The notes beneath the pieces are model-generated. The model ran no database searches. It worked only from the letters and a program-made list of their open reading frames with translations, and was not told the DNA's origin. From Ophiosphaerella korrae (lineage: Eukaryota > Ascomycota > Dothideomycetes > Pleosporales > Phaeosphaeriaceae), in assembly GCA_028456385.1 (NCBI GenBank), contig JALNQF010000003.1:496001-560000 (forward strand): a DNA stretch of 64,000 nt, read 5' to 3'. The position numbers and the translations under genes were made by a program. Shown here piece by piece: positions 44,229-54,879 of the stretch (its first letter is position 1; every line of letters begins with the position of its first letter).

Positions 44229-45792
44229 TCATAGCCATCCAATGCGCTTTGCGGCATAGCCCCAGCCACTGAGCAAGGCAGTTACACCCGTAAAAGCAAT
44301 GAGAGCACCATAGCCACTTCCATATGCCATCCCTGTACCCCAGTTCCCCGCAAGCAGAAGAGCCTCGGATAGCGGACCGCTGCATAAGTTACCAACTCCT
44401 TTCCCGGCTGATAAACATGCCCATACCATGCCAGAGTCCGCGCCTCTTCGCTTTTCTTGAGTGTCACGAGTGATCGCACTCCATGCGCTGGACTGGCACC
44501 CTGCAAAAGCACCATATACGACACAAAAGCAATAGAGAGGGACAAGCGATGTGGACAGACCCCAGAGAAGAATGACACCCACTGCAGATCCTATAGCTGA
44601 TACAAGAAGGCAGTGGACGACATGGTATCTGTCAGTAGCAACTCCCATGCACAAACAGCCCACGAAGGCGGCGCCATTCAACAAAACAATGGTAGCGGTG
44701 CTTTGAATGCCATTGGCTCCAAGTGAACGGGCAAACGTCGGTAGGTAGATCGCAGGGAGGAAGAACCCGAGGCTTTGGATGATGTTCCCTGATTGCAAGA
44801 TCAGGAAATTCGAACAAGTCCAAAAGGACATGTCAAAGCTTCTCGATTGAGAAGTGTGCGATATTGGGAGCCGAGGTTTGAAGAAAAAGACGATCGGAAA
44901 GTTGAGTATGACGAATGAGAGCGCACACACTCTCAGGGTTGTTCGGAAGCCATATGAGTGAAGCAGCCATTCTAGGACGACTGGGAGAATCGCTCCACTC
45001 AGGCCTAGACCGGCCATCGCCACTCCGTATGCGAAGCCACGGCGACGCCTCATATCCGTACCTGTCAGTGTCAAAGTGATATAGTATTCTCGTGTTAAAT
45101 TAACTTACACCCACCACTCTTCAATGTAAAACAGAATAGGCGTCCAGGCCAAGCCACCGCCAAGCGCATAGATTATTCCTTGAGTGAGAATGAGATGCGG
45201 TACGCTTGTTGAGAATGACCCAAGACCGAGGGCGAGACACACAACGGTCAAACCAACAGGAGTGGCGTATTTGCGGAACCGAGGAAAATACTTCAAGATC
45301 GCAAACCCTGATACTGTCAGTACTAGGTAGATTGTATGTCTTACATGACATTGCTCAGGGATTGTTTCCCACATATTGATATATCCATATACATAATGCC
45401 CTAGGTTGAACTTAGTTTGCTAGAAACTACAAAAGTCGGTATAGGCAAATTACCATGGCGCAAGCTCCTATAACAGCAACGTTACTGGAGCCAGCAAAGT
45501 CATTTTTGCTATAGAACTCCTGGAAAATACCATATGAAGATGGGAATCCTCGAGTCCTGATTAGTGGAAGACTTTTGCATATTGAGAAGGCCATACCCCA
45601 GATAAGTGCTTCTAACATGAAGCAAGCCAGCAAACATAGCCATGCCTCTTTGCCTTTGTCGGTAGGTGGTAAAGAGAAGCCTTCATCGCCATTTGCCACA
45701 TTATGAAATGGCTCGATGTCGACCGTAGATGCGATAGAATGCTGTGGGTTGTGTGACGTCAATTCGACATGTGTACTGCAATTTGAAGCCAT
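44229..45792 (-). CDS. MFS transporter, monocarboxylate-permease type
   Basis: Four exons, complement of 45454-45792, 45373-45400, 45109-45307 and 44229-45048, give 461 residues in continuous frame. After a hydrophilic N-terminus of about 50 residues, membrane segments begin at WLCLLACFMLEALIWGMAF. GFPSSYGIFQEFY is the signature seen in fungal MCT-like permeases (MCH family). Later landmarks are GGGLAWTPILFYIEEWWV joined to RRRGFAYGVAMAGLGLSG, and LYCFCVVYGAFAGC. It probably moves an organic acid or similar small solute across a membrane; the substrate is unknown. Exon 2 is 28 nt. The intron after it needs a weak GTGGGA donor (45308-45372), because the stronger GTAAGA inside would leave an intron of only 36 nt. 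The last intron has a GAG acceptor. Confidence 0.83.
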
Positions 45793-46757
45793 TTTATATC
45801 TAGTTAGTAGATTAGAAACTATTAATCTGTGGACGCCTTTTGTTTCGAATTTGGACGTTTTTGTAGTTGCGAGTTGGCTCTACTAGCAGTACGATTAGCT
45901 CATTTCGATCAGACGTAGGGCGTATTCGATAAACCTTGTAACCATTACCCGACGGGAACCGCGACGCATGGTTACCGCGGCTCCGATACCGCGAATATTG
46001 ACGATACTCGACCCGGTATAAGGGGGGTTGGCTAAAAAGAGTCAGGAGAAGAGATCAAGTATCACGTATCGACGTTTACCTCAGATCGCCGCCTCGTTGT
46101 GGTGTACTAGAGTAACGGAGCAGCTTATTGTACAATCAGGCACTGGAAAGAGGTGCAAATGAACAATAATTCAAGACTGTATTGGCCTACCTGCTAAGAA
46201 TAGGGCGATACTGATAGCGAAAGACTTTGACATTTGAAACTTGACCATGATAACTATTGTGGAGGAAGCATAAAACAAATGTCGTAAAGTAGAAATGGAC
46301 AAATGGACAAATGTACGTTTTAGTACTGTATGCAATTTTTACAAATATGTAACTTGTTTATTTGAACGGAAGCATTCTGAAGTCTGATACCTACGTCTAC
46401 GAGCATAGCAGACCAAGGCTTTGCGCAAAACGAGAGCTCAAATGTAGATCTAAGAAGAATGCAAACCTCACCCTATTTATTAAATGTAGAGATTTGCATC
46501 CTGAGTAAATACAGCGGTTGGCTGACGTTAGGCTCTCTTCAGAGTCTTGTTCTATACCCGCCTTCAGGGTTTTTTGTTGTCGACAATTTCTGATCCGCTC
46601 CTAGTCCACCCCACTATCTACTAACAAGATTCCTCCACCTTCTATAACGTCACCTGCTTTTCGAGGTTGAGCCATATTTTGTCATGCAGATTAGGTCTTA
46701 GTTTACGTTGGTCTTAATATATTAACTAATTCTTAAGATCTTCATAACCAGCATCAA
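45793..46757. other. AT-rich spacer left of the tRNA gene
   Basis: No gene is supported. A stretch with several CGG/CCG words lies near 45955-46015, upstream of the transporter start, and could include Zn2Cys6 sites. I see nothing else. Confidence 0.45.
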
Positions 46758-46794
46758 TCCGATATGGTCTAGTGGCTAGGATTTGTCGCTCTCA

Positions 46795-46802
46795 TAGCAG
46801 TG
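46795..46802 (+). other. 8-nt tRNA intron at position 37/38
   Basis: TAGCAGTG lies immediately after A37 and before C38, the standard place for eukaryotic nuclear tRNA introns cut by the tRNA splicing endonuclease. C32 could pair with the G three bases from the intron's 3' end, as the anticodon-intron pair requires. Confidence 0.75.
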
Positions 46803-46822
46803 CCGACAAGGCCCGGGTTCAA

Positions 46823-46873
46823 GTACGTTCAGCCACCTTTGATATCAGATTAATCATACTAATGATTTCCTAG
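46823..46873 (+). other. 51-nt spliceosomal-type intron inside the T loop
   Basis: The insert begins GTACGT, contains TACTAAT (46857-46863) and ends TTTCCTAG, with about 10 nt between branch site and acceptor. Length and signals match the short mRNA introns in neighbouring genes. Its ends cannot slide, because the flanking bases differ, so the junctions are exact. Confidence 0.75.
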
Positions 46874-46896
46874 TTCCCGGTGTCGGAATCAATTCC

Positions 46897-46902
46897 TTTT
46901 TT
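46897..46902 (+). terminator. Pol III terminator of the tRNA-Glu gene
   Basis: A run of six T begins nine bases after the discriminator base, where RNA polymerase III terminators normally lie. Confidence 0.75.
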
Positions 46903-47801
46903 GCCCTGTTCTGGGCTGTGTGGTTTTTGCTGATGCACAAACAGGATGAGGAAGCAGCACTAAATTCTTGGGCTAAGTGAGGATTAGTGCATGTGTAAGA
47001 TTGCTAGAGGCTCAGATCCTGATTCCTTTTTGGCCAATTGTAGATTACTCTAGCTTTACACTCTCGAAGCCTATTTGCTCATTTTCGAATCATCTTACTT
47101 GAGTAATCGAACTCGACTGCACAACCGCGGGAGTAGCACAGAACGCACACGTTGGTTTGCCCTATGTACTACGCTATGGTCGAGCGTCTTTCAAATATTT
47201 AGTACTAGTTTCCTGTTTTGCTGTATAATCTTCTATTCAGAATTTCACGACTGTATCATGTCCTTGACGTGATACACTGCTAGTCCCATGGTCCATTTAT
47301 AAGCAGTGCCGTACTTTTGTCCAGCACCAATCTATGCTCAATATAAATACTTAGAACACATCGAGATGAGAATCAGAAATACCTCTAGACTGAAAAGACT
47401 AGGGAGGCTCGCGTTGAATAAGCATACTACACACAACACAGCTTTACAGCATATATAGATCAAAAGGCTCACCGCCTACGCATCATAAAAGAAAAATTGT
47501 CTTGGAAGGTGCTAGAGAAATTTTATCGAATTGTTGAATGTGCCCACCTTTGCCTCCTGATTGGTATCATATCCCGCCCTTGCGCAGTCTTCCATGCAAA
47601 TGCCTACAAACGCTTCAAATACAATGCCATTTTTGATATACACACTTGCTTGTCTCGTCATTCGCACCCCCCACTATTGTATAGCTTTCTACCCCCTAAA
47701 CATTACCCTCCTACCCTCTCTTCACTTCCTGCGCGTCCCTTGTCGTGAAGCACGGGCGCATTGCTATGCGAAAAGAACGATCGCATGCGAAGATCTAACG
47801 T
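46903..47801. other. Spacer right of the tRNA gene
   Basis: AT-rich DNA between the tRNA terminator and the 3' end of MTR10. No gene is supported. Confidence 0.5.
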
Positions 47802-50800
47802 TTAACCAGAGAATCTGAACCGCGAAGCCTCCAATCGACCCAATCCTTCCCTTGGCGCAACGTTTCTTCTGCGATAGCTGGTTGTGAAATCTTGCAAGAT
47901 GGTCCTAATCATCCGGACATCGCCAGTCTGTATGCGCTGTCGGATATTGTTCAGGAAGCGTTCGCTTTCTTGGGGCGTGATGCTGCCTTGTGGTAGCATG
48001 CTGACAGTATTGGCCACCCACTGGGCGACCTGTTCAGGCATGAGTTCAAATAGGTCAAGTAGCACACCCGACGAGTCGGCAAAAGCACCTTCAGGGAAAC
48101 TGTACATCATGCCGGTCATGATGCACTGGACGAGTTCAACGCCGGTACGCATTACGAGTTCCTTGACACGGTTTCGCAACGCTTCGGGTATATTATGTCG
48201 TGTGGTGTCAAAACTAGACGAGGGTGAAGAATTGCGTCCGTATGCTAAAAGGTCCCGAAGGAAGTGTAATGTGGCGATGATCGGATCCTCTTTGAGGAGG
48301 GTGAGAGCGTTGCAAGATGCCAGAATGATAGTGTCCATGAGAGGTGATGATATTGACTCAGACGGAAAGTAGAGCGCCATATCGGCAGCGAGGCGGAAGT
48401 AATCTTCTATAAGGTCGGGCAACTCCTCTGGCGGTAGGTCGTTCAGGATCTTGAGGAAGGTCTTTGCCTGCTGCTCGTAGAATTGATACACGTCATTGGC
48501 TAGACTTGGATCAACCTCATCCACCCCTTGTGAAAATTCTCGGACTACTGAGGCTGTTGCCCAAAGGAAACATCCTTGTTTGGAAGCCTCGAAGCCTTCG
48601 GTCAATTTGGTGGCGAGCTCGGGAAGAAGCGGGCGCATAGCAGTACGATAGGATAAAACCATGTACCGCCAGCATCGACAAACTCTCTCGAGAATTGGTA
48701 TGCTCTTGTTGAAGTGTGTGATTATATTTCCAAGCATGGGGAATATTTCTTGGCAGTACTTGACCGCGGGGTGTTCTTGGCCGGAGGGTATTTCTGGTTT
48801 GACTATTCCCACAAAGATTGTAATCAGATTGATTTGGTCTATTCGATTATCAGTTATAGCTCTTCAATATGACGTACTAGTGCATAACTAACCAGCAAGT
48901 AGCTTCTGCTCTGGTTCGTCTTTTGCCTGCTGTGCAATCGCGACTAGATGCTGCATGACTGGATCCAGGTAGATTTTGAGTGTCTGGTAGAGCTGGTCGT
49001 TGGGTACCTTGGCAACTACAGATGCTACACCTTCGGTTATCTCTTCCTGACTGCTGATTGGGAGGCTGTTCAGATGTTTTGCATAAAACTGCTGAAGAGG
49101 GAGTATGAAGTTGACAAGCAGACTAGCACAGTCGTTGCAGAAGAACTTGAATGATAGTGCAGCAGCTCGAATGACATCTTTAGTCGAATGCTCAAAGGCT
49201 GCCATGATAAAGTCCAGTTGAGGCTGTAATGTGTCGGGGTGCTGCGCAGTCCACTCTGTGTACCGGCCAAGAGCCATTACTGCTTGGAAGCGAAGTTTGT
49301 TATGGTCGGGTATCGATGCGATGAGCGGTATGAGACGAGGTAGCATGACATCCTCATCAGAAGGTACCATTCGGCCCATCGCCCGTACAGCGAACAACGG
49401 CGCCTCCAACTTTTGCCATTGGGGCACATTGCTTGCATTTGCCTGTGGACCGTATGTCTGCACCCATTGCTGGATAAGACCATACGGTTTTCGCAGACAC
49501 TCCACAACGCCCATGACTTCACAACAATCCTTCAGCACATCACCCATTTGATGACGGAATTCGCGGAACTTTTCTTCTGCGTCGCGGTCGCCCTCGAACA
49601 GATCTTTTTCGTCGCCGCTGTCCGGCTTCGGGAACTCAAGATGGCCAATCATGACATCGACTAACTTGGAGTATATGTCCAAAGATTGCACCCTAGCCTC
49701 CGCATATTTGTCGATTGTGAGATACTGCTTCAGGTCGTACCAGAATTTGAATGTATGTGAGATCGCATCCCTCTCCTTGTCAAGAGCAGCTGCTTCTAGA
49801 ATCGCCTCAACAAGACTTCGGAAATCGGACGGTAACCGTGCGATCAACAAAACCCAAGATTCGCCAGCTTCCGCAAAAACTTTGGCGATGCCCTTGAATT
49901 TCTCTAAGTCTTCTTCCTGGGCTGCTTGAACCAGTTTTGGACGAAGAGCAACCACCTGTGGGTATAGGGCAAGGATCGATGGCATAGTTTCGTCTACATC
50001 TCGGGTCTCAGCTATTAAAGCGCTCATACATTCGACAGCGGCATCGAATGGCTCCCCTTCTAGTACGGATAGGTCGTCGACAACGATTTTGAGCAAGGGA
50101 GAATTTATGATCGAGTCTAAGGGGATTTCGCGCATCCAGGAAGTTATGCAATTCAGGAGCTGTGGGTTACGGGTAGCTGCGGCTAGGAAATGTCAGGACG
50201 CAACGAATGGTGGGGGGAAGGGCGAACGGACGTGATGATATAGCATATCGAATGAGAAGCTCCAGAGCTTGCTGGGCGTTGTCTTCGATCAACTCGGCCG
50301 TCCTCATAGTCAATTCGTGTTCCTGGCCACCAAGTATTAGACTCTAACTCTGATATCATGTGTCGGTACCGCGGGGATGTGCCGAGGCTGGAAAAACATG
50401 GACTGTTGCGGCTCGATGGAACGTACTGTGAGAGCGATCTTTCGTCCATGCGTAACTTCTTCAGGCAGAACGCGTAGGAAGTCCAGAACGCAAGGTAGGG
50501 TCGCTGGATCTGTTCCAAGGGCATTGACCACGTCTGTGAGGACCTCCTTCCATTCCGTCATTTGTATTGCTAGATTAGCAAGACACACACACAGCTGCAA
50601 CCTAATGGGCTTGGGGCCGGCATGAAACGTTGCAAGATTGCGCATGATGGATGCTCGAAGCTCTGGAAGCTGTGCACGTGGTACTTGGTGGAGATCGTAC
50701 ACGATCTGGCCGTGTTAGAGACGAAGCAGCAGAGGGTTCGACAGCATACCTTTCCCTTCAGTGTCGTGGCGGCGAACAGTTTTGCTGCTGCATCAGCTGG

Positions 50801-51023
50801 TGGTGACTCAAGGATTGCAATGGTCATTGACCAAGCATTTTGCTACGATGCTGTGTTAGCCCGATACGCAACCATCCGTCTTGCTACGCCGACCTACCGA
50901 CTTCTGGAACTGCTCTAAAAACTGATGTGCCTGTTCTTTCTGAGCGCGGTTGCCCCCCGACTGCATCATGTTGTGCGCCGCGAGCACAGGCTCAAAATTC
51001 TGCTGCACGCCGTTCGCGGCCAT
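47802..51023 (-). CDS. mtr10: Mtr10/transportin-3 nuclear import receptor
   Basis: Six exons, complement of 50898-51023, 50750-50842, 50427-50705, 50232-50322, 48893-50182 and 47802-48838, keep frame for 971 residues, almost exactly the length of yeast Mtr10. It is a HEAT-repeat protein of the importin-beta superfamily. The exportin-1-like N-terminal block (QNAWSMTIAILES.., LFAATTLKGKIVYDLHQVP) is clear, and CITSWMREIPLDSI is typical of the family. Mtr10 and transportin-3 carry SR-type RNA-binding proteins into the nucleus, and yeast Mtr10 also takes part in tRNA retrograde transport. The exon 4 donor reads GTCCGT, which is unusual but the only option preserving frame. The gene is divergent from SME1. 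Confidence 0.93.
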
Positions 51024-51436
51024 GTTGGATCGGGTGAAGAAGCGTCGTGGCGAGGGAAATGGAAGCGGGGAGGCCTCGGAGTGGAGATATGGCGGGGTAC
51101 TGCTCAGGTGTTGTTGGGCATAAACTGCGTCAACTGGGCGGGTATTAGTATGGAGATGAAGAAGGCGCCAGGCGAGATGGCGTAGAGGTGGGGGCTGGTA
51201 AAAAGAGAGGAGGGTTGTTTGGAGAAGGTGGAGCAGTCAGACATATCGCATAACTGCTGGACAAGTCAAGAGCCTCGCGCACCTGCCCGCCAAGACCAGC
51301 CTAAAATGTTGGCTGAGCGAGGGCTGCAAGCAACACAACTACGCCTCCGAACATTGCAACGATTGAACACACCCCGCTGCCGCCACCCACTAACACTTCA
51401 AGCACATAGTAATTCCAGACCTATTACCTAAGCAAA
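51024..51436. promoter_or_regulatory. Divergent promoter of mtr10 and sme1
   Basis: A 413-bp gap separates the two outward-facing start codons. The frame at 51219-51431 has no domain and is treated as noise. Confidence 0.6.
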
Positions 51437-51931
51437 ATGACTGGACGAGGCGGTTTGTATATTGCCTGTCTGCCTCTGCGACAACTGCTAACAAGCCCCA
51501 GGCCGCGGTGGAGGAAAAGGTACGGACCGACTGTGCCACGTACATCACGCACTGCGGCAGTACTAATGTCTTCATAGTCCTCCTCCCTCCCATCAACTTC
51601 ATCTTCAAGCTTTTGCAGTCACGGGCAAGTGTCTCAGTATGGCTCTATGAGAACTTGGGGATGCGCATCGAAGGAAAGCTTAGGGTGCGATTTCCCTCGC
51701 CCTAGTCGTAATTGGCGTACTAATAGAGTTGCAGGGTTTCGACGAGTTCATGAACCTCGTAATCGATGACGCGGTCGAGGTCACACTTGCAAATCCAAAG
51801 AAGGATATACCTGAGGGCCGGCGCAACGTTGGTCAGTGTGGTAACTGGAATCTTGCAGGGCTAGCTGATGCATCACAGGCCAAATCTTGCTTAAGGGCGA
51901 CAACATCTCTCTCATTCAACAGATCCAATAA
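51437..51931 (+). CDS. sme1: Small nuclear ribonucleoprotein SmE
   Basis: Five exons (51437-51452, 51502-51519, 51578-51684, 51735-51831, 51879-51931) encode 96 residues. The first two exons, 16 and 18 nt, encode the Gly/Arg-rich start (MTGRGGRGGGK). The Sm1 motif region includes FIFKLLQSRASVSVWLYENL and GFDEFMNLVIDDAVEV, and the Sm2 motif is ILLKGDNISLIQ. SmE is one of seven Sm proteins that form the ring on U1, U2, U4 and U5 snRNAs, so it is a core spliceosome component in the nucleus. Four introns in under 500 bp make this the most intron-dense gene here. The exon structure is well supported because each junction restores the Sm fold sequence. Confidence 0.94.
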
Positions 51932-52050
51932 ACGCCAGTAAGGCCTGCACTCGCCATGTCCATATACAATGTCGGAAGACAGGCCTCGATCCGGATACAA
52001 TGTGAGAAACTATCTTTCATACTCGCATCTAAAAGAAGGTTGGATGGGGC

Positions 52051-52844
52051 TCAGGGCGTTGCGCGACGAAGCGCCCCATCGCCTATGACCAAGGCGTCCA
52101 GGCGATAATCGGACGTGTCCATGGGGACTGAATCGTTTGGCGGGAGGAATTGCTCGGTCAATGATAGACCGACTTGACGTGGTTAGTTAGCCCTCCACAT
52201 ATTCACAATTAGTAGTTCTTACCACGAAAAGGCATGCGCGATACTTGGTGACATCGAGTCAAGAAATAGTCGTAGAAGCCTTTGCCATGCCCGAGGCGAC
52301 CAAACTGGGCATCGAACGCCATTCCGGGCATGACTATCAAGTCTAAGCCCTCTGAAGCCTCATGCATAGCACCGTCCGTGATGCCCGTACCGCCAAAGCA
52401 ATTTGCACGTGATGAAATTGAATCTGCGCTGGGTGTTGGAATGCCCCACTTATCTGGCTTCAGGGTATCGAAATCTTCCATGGAGTGTAGCTCGAGCATA
52501 TCCATTACTGACTTTGGCTGGCCATAGTTTGGATTGCTGAGGTTGTAGGTGTAGGGAATGAAGACCTTCTTGCCCCGATCTAATGCATCGCGAACAATAT
52601 TGCTGGTAGCAATCTCACCACCGGGCATGGAGAGATACACGCTTATTCTCTTTGCGGCTGTGTATTCTGGCATAGAAAGTAATGTCTTGATTGCATTTGT
52701 TGCTGGCATATGGTCAGCCTGGGCAAAGGCGTCGCAGATTAACTAAGTACTTTGGGTAGCAGCAGATGCTTGGGGCAACTCCTTCAGAATGTCTCTAATT
52801 TTGTTTCTAAACTCCTTCTTGACCGCTACAAGCGATGCTGCCAT
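52051..52844 (-). CDS. 5-formyltetrahydrofolate cyclo-ligase
   Basis: Three exons, complement of 52751-52844, 52223-52702 and 52051-52172, encode 231 residues. The enzyme (also called MTHFS, yeast Fau1) uses ATP to convert 5-formyl-THF to 5,10-methenyl-THF. Landmarks are KKEFRNKIRDIL at the start, AAKRISVYLSMPGGEI, VMPGMAFD, the ATP-phosphate loop GRLGHGKGFYDYFL, and the C-terminal RLDALVIGDG. The start at 52844 is in an ACCATGGC context. An upstream ATG in another frame (53064) is discussed in the findings. The intron acceptors are CAG and AAG, and the first donor is GTACTT. The gene is convergent with SME1, with 119 bp between stop codons. Confidence 0.93.
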
Positions 52845-53340
52845 GGTTGAATACCGTGCTTGAATTTGATATCGGCTGTGTTCCAGGAATAGTATCCTTT
52901 GCTGTAATTAGACCGACGAGACAAAATGACGTTGAGATCACGAATTGAGCCGAAAGCAGCCGCCATATAGTTAGCAGAACGGCTAAGGGACAGGCAATGC
53001 TATCGATAAGCACACAAGACTGAAAGCACCAAGCAGAGAAAAGCCGCGAGAGCAGAGCGGCCATGGTGTTGGCGACGGCGCGCAGCGATGTGCACGTTAC
53101 CGCTTAGACCCCTGTCCCCTGTCAAACGGTGCATTCCAACCAAGCACAAGCCAAGAAGGAGGCGGCGGCAAGATGCAACTTTACGTCCTCAAACCACACC
53201 CTGAACCCGGCCTTGCTCTACGCTCTGCACTTCAACACCACATCAACTGCCACCACCGCCCACCCACGCTCTCTCCCTCTCCGCATCCGCACAATACCGA
53301 CCGCTTACACTCGCTCAACCGTGCGCTTCACATACGAACA
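52845..53340. other. Divergent region between the cyclo-ligase and rot1
   Basis: A 496-bp gap between outward-facing start codons. It includes a minus-strand upstream ATG frame (53064 to 52807) overlapping the cyclo-ligase start in another frame. Confidence 0.5.
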
Positions 53341-54231
53341 ATGGTGTCGAGGATAGCAGCGTTGCTGCTCTCAGGAGTCGCGCTTCTGCAGGTCCAGGCG
53401 CAAACTGTGCCTGCAACAGACTTGGTTGGCACATGGAGTAGCAAGTCGAATTCGACTCTGACCGGCGATGTATGCACCCGAATCACCCACACAGAGACAG
53501 CTTGGCGCTAACGAGCATTGCAGGGCTTCTACGACCCCGTTGGCGAGAGATTGATCGAGCCAAAGCATACAGGAATCAGCTACTCCTTCTCAGCTGATGG
53601 CTTCTTCGAATCAGCGTACTACCGCGCTATCGCAAACCGTACGTCCACCTTGCAGCACGTGAGAGGTAGCGGCAGCGATAGCTAACCGTATCGCAGCACA
53701 ATCACCAAAGTGTCCCAAGGGCATAATGCAATGGCAACACGGCAGCTACGAGAAACTCGCAAACGGCTCACTCATATTAAAGCCCATCAAAGTCGATGGC
53801 AGGCAACTATACTCGGATCCATGTCGCTACAAGTCCGCTGTGTACACGCGATGGAACACCACCGAACGTTTCAAGGTACGAATCACGCTCCTTGGAACGA
53901 TTGTAATGCTGACTCGCCTCTCTAGCAATATCTCGTCGCGACCGACAAATACCACAAAATTCCCCGTCTCGACCTCTACCAAGCCGATGGCGCCCCCCTC
54001 ATGCCCCTCTACCTCGCCTACTCGCCCCCGAAAATGCTGCCCACAACCACCCTGAACCCACTTGTCACCCCTACACCGGGCGCCAAACCAGGCAAAGTAA
54101 AGCGTGGCGACCTACCCATGAACCACGAAGTCCTCTTCAAGCGCTCAGACAACAAAGTGCGCGCCGACCAGTGGTGGTGGTTCGGCGTCTTCATAACAGC
54201 CGGCGGCGGCATCATGTACTGGTTCTTTTGA
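53341..54231 (+). CDS. rot1: ER protein Rot1
   Basis: Four exons (53341-53469, 53524-53638, 53697-53875, 53926-54231) encode 242 residues. A signal peptide ([18 protein letters not shown]) is followed by the family motif [16 protein letters not shown] and, across intron 1, [31 protein letters not shown] and [20 protein letters not shown] are further conserved blocks. The C-terminus carries one membrane helix ([19 protein letters not shown]). Rot1 is an essential ER membrane chaperone in yeast, needed for beta-1,6-glucan synthesis and glycoprotein folding. Several N-x-S/T sites fit a lumenal domain. The start codon is in the context ACAATGG. Confidence 0.95.
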
Positions 54232-54879
54232 ACCTGCCTTCCTCCAGACTCGGAAGCCTCGGTACGATCGTTTTCAGAAAGTCCTCATCATGTTGACACC
54301 TACGGCGTTTATCATCGGCGCAAAAAGGTTTCGTTTGATTGCATTTTACTTTACATCACATCATATTACACATCTGTGGGTTAGTTGGTATCATGGCAAC
54401 GCGCAACGAGAAGGGGAGCGAAGCACGGTAAGCGAGCGCACTTGGGATAATTTCTTTTGCAGAATATGCATGCGGCATAGATAGCCATCACCCTTTGTAG
54501 AATGGCAAGACCATTTTCTTGCATCTGAGATGACGTGTATTCGTTCGTTCTTGTGCATCTAGGATCTACTTTCTAATCAAGCTTTGGGAGTATATGGTAT
54601 GATCGCCATATCGTGACTTTTGCTTCGTGCGAGTTGCCCAACGCTGTGAGGTTGTCGTGACATGATTTTGATAGATCCAACAGGCGACGATACTTGGTTG
54701 ATGACCCAACCTGCCTTCACACCAAACCCCTGGGAAACAAAGAGCCTCCTTCACAACATGGCATCCTCGTGAACCGACCAGAATTGCGCAAACGATTCAT
54801 CCCACACACACCTATCCACCTTTCCACTGTCTGTCAAGCTCTCTTTCCTCCCTTCTCCCAATTACCAACTCACGTCCCA
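54232..54879. other. 3' spacer between convergent genes
   Basis: Between the stop of rot1 (+) and the stop of the Zn2Cys6 factor (-). Nothing coding is seen. Confidence 0.55.

Larger units (their letters stand above)
46758..46888 (+). tRNA. tRNA-Glu(CUC) with two insertions
   Basis: The acceptor stem TCCGATA (46758-46764) pairs with TGTCGGA (46881-46887), with one G-U pair and discriminator A at 46888. The A box is TGGTCTAGTGG (46765-46775). The anticodon stem TGTCG (46784-46788) pairs with CGACA (46804-46808), and the anticodon CTC is at 46791-46793. An 8-nt intron (46795-46802) sits at the usual 37/38 position. The T stem CCGGG (46813-46817) pairs with CCCGG (46876-46880). The T loop is split after TTCAA by a 51-nt insertion (46823-46873) that looks like a spliceosomal intron. 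Without both inserts the RNA is 72 nt, the normal length for tRNA-Glu, with loop TTCAATT. A T6 run follows. It reads glutamate GAG codons if functional; it could also be a recently damaged copy. Confidence 0.85.

Noticed and set aside
45955..46025. CGG/CCG-rich palindrome-like stretch upstream of the transporter
   Set aside because: Possible Zn2Cys6 binding sites, but the spacing is irregular and no regulator can be linked; noted only in the spacer entry.
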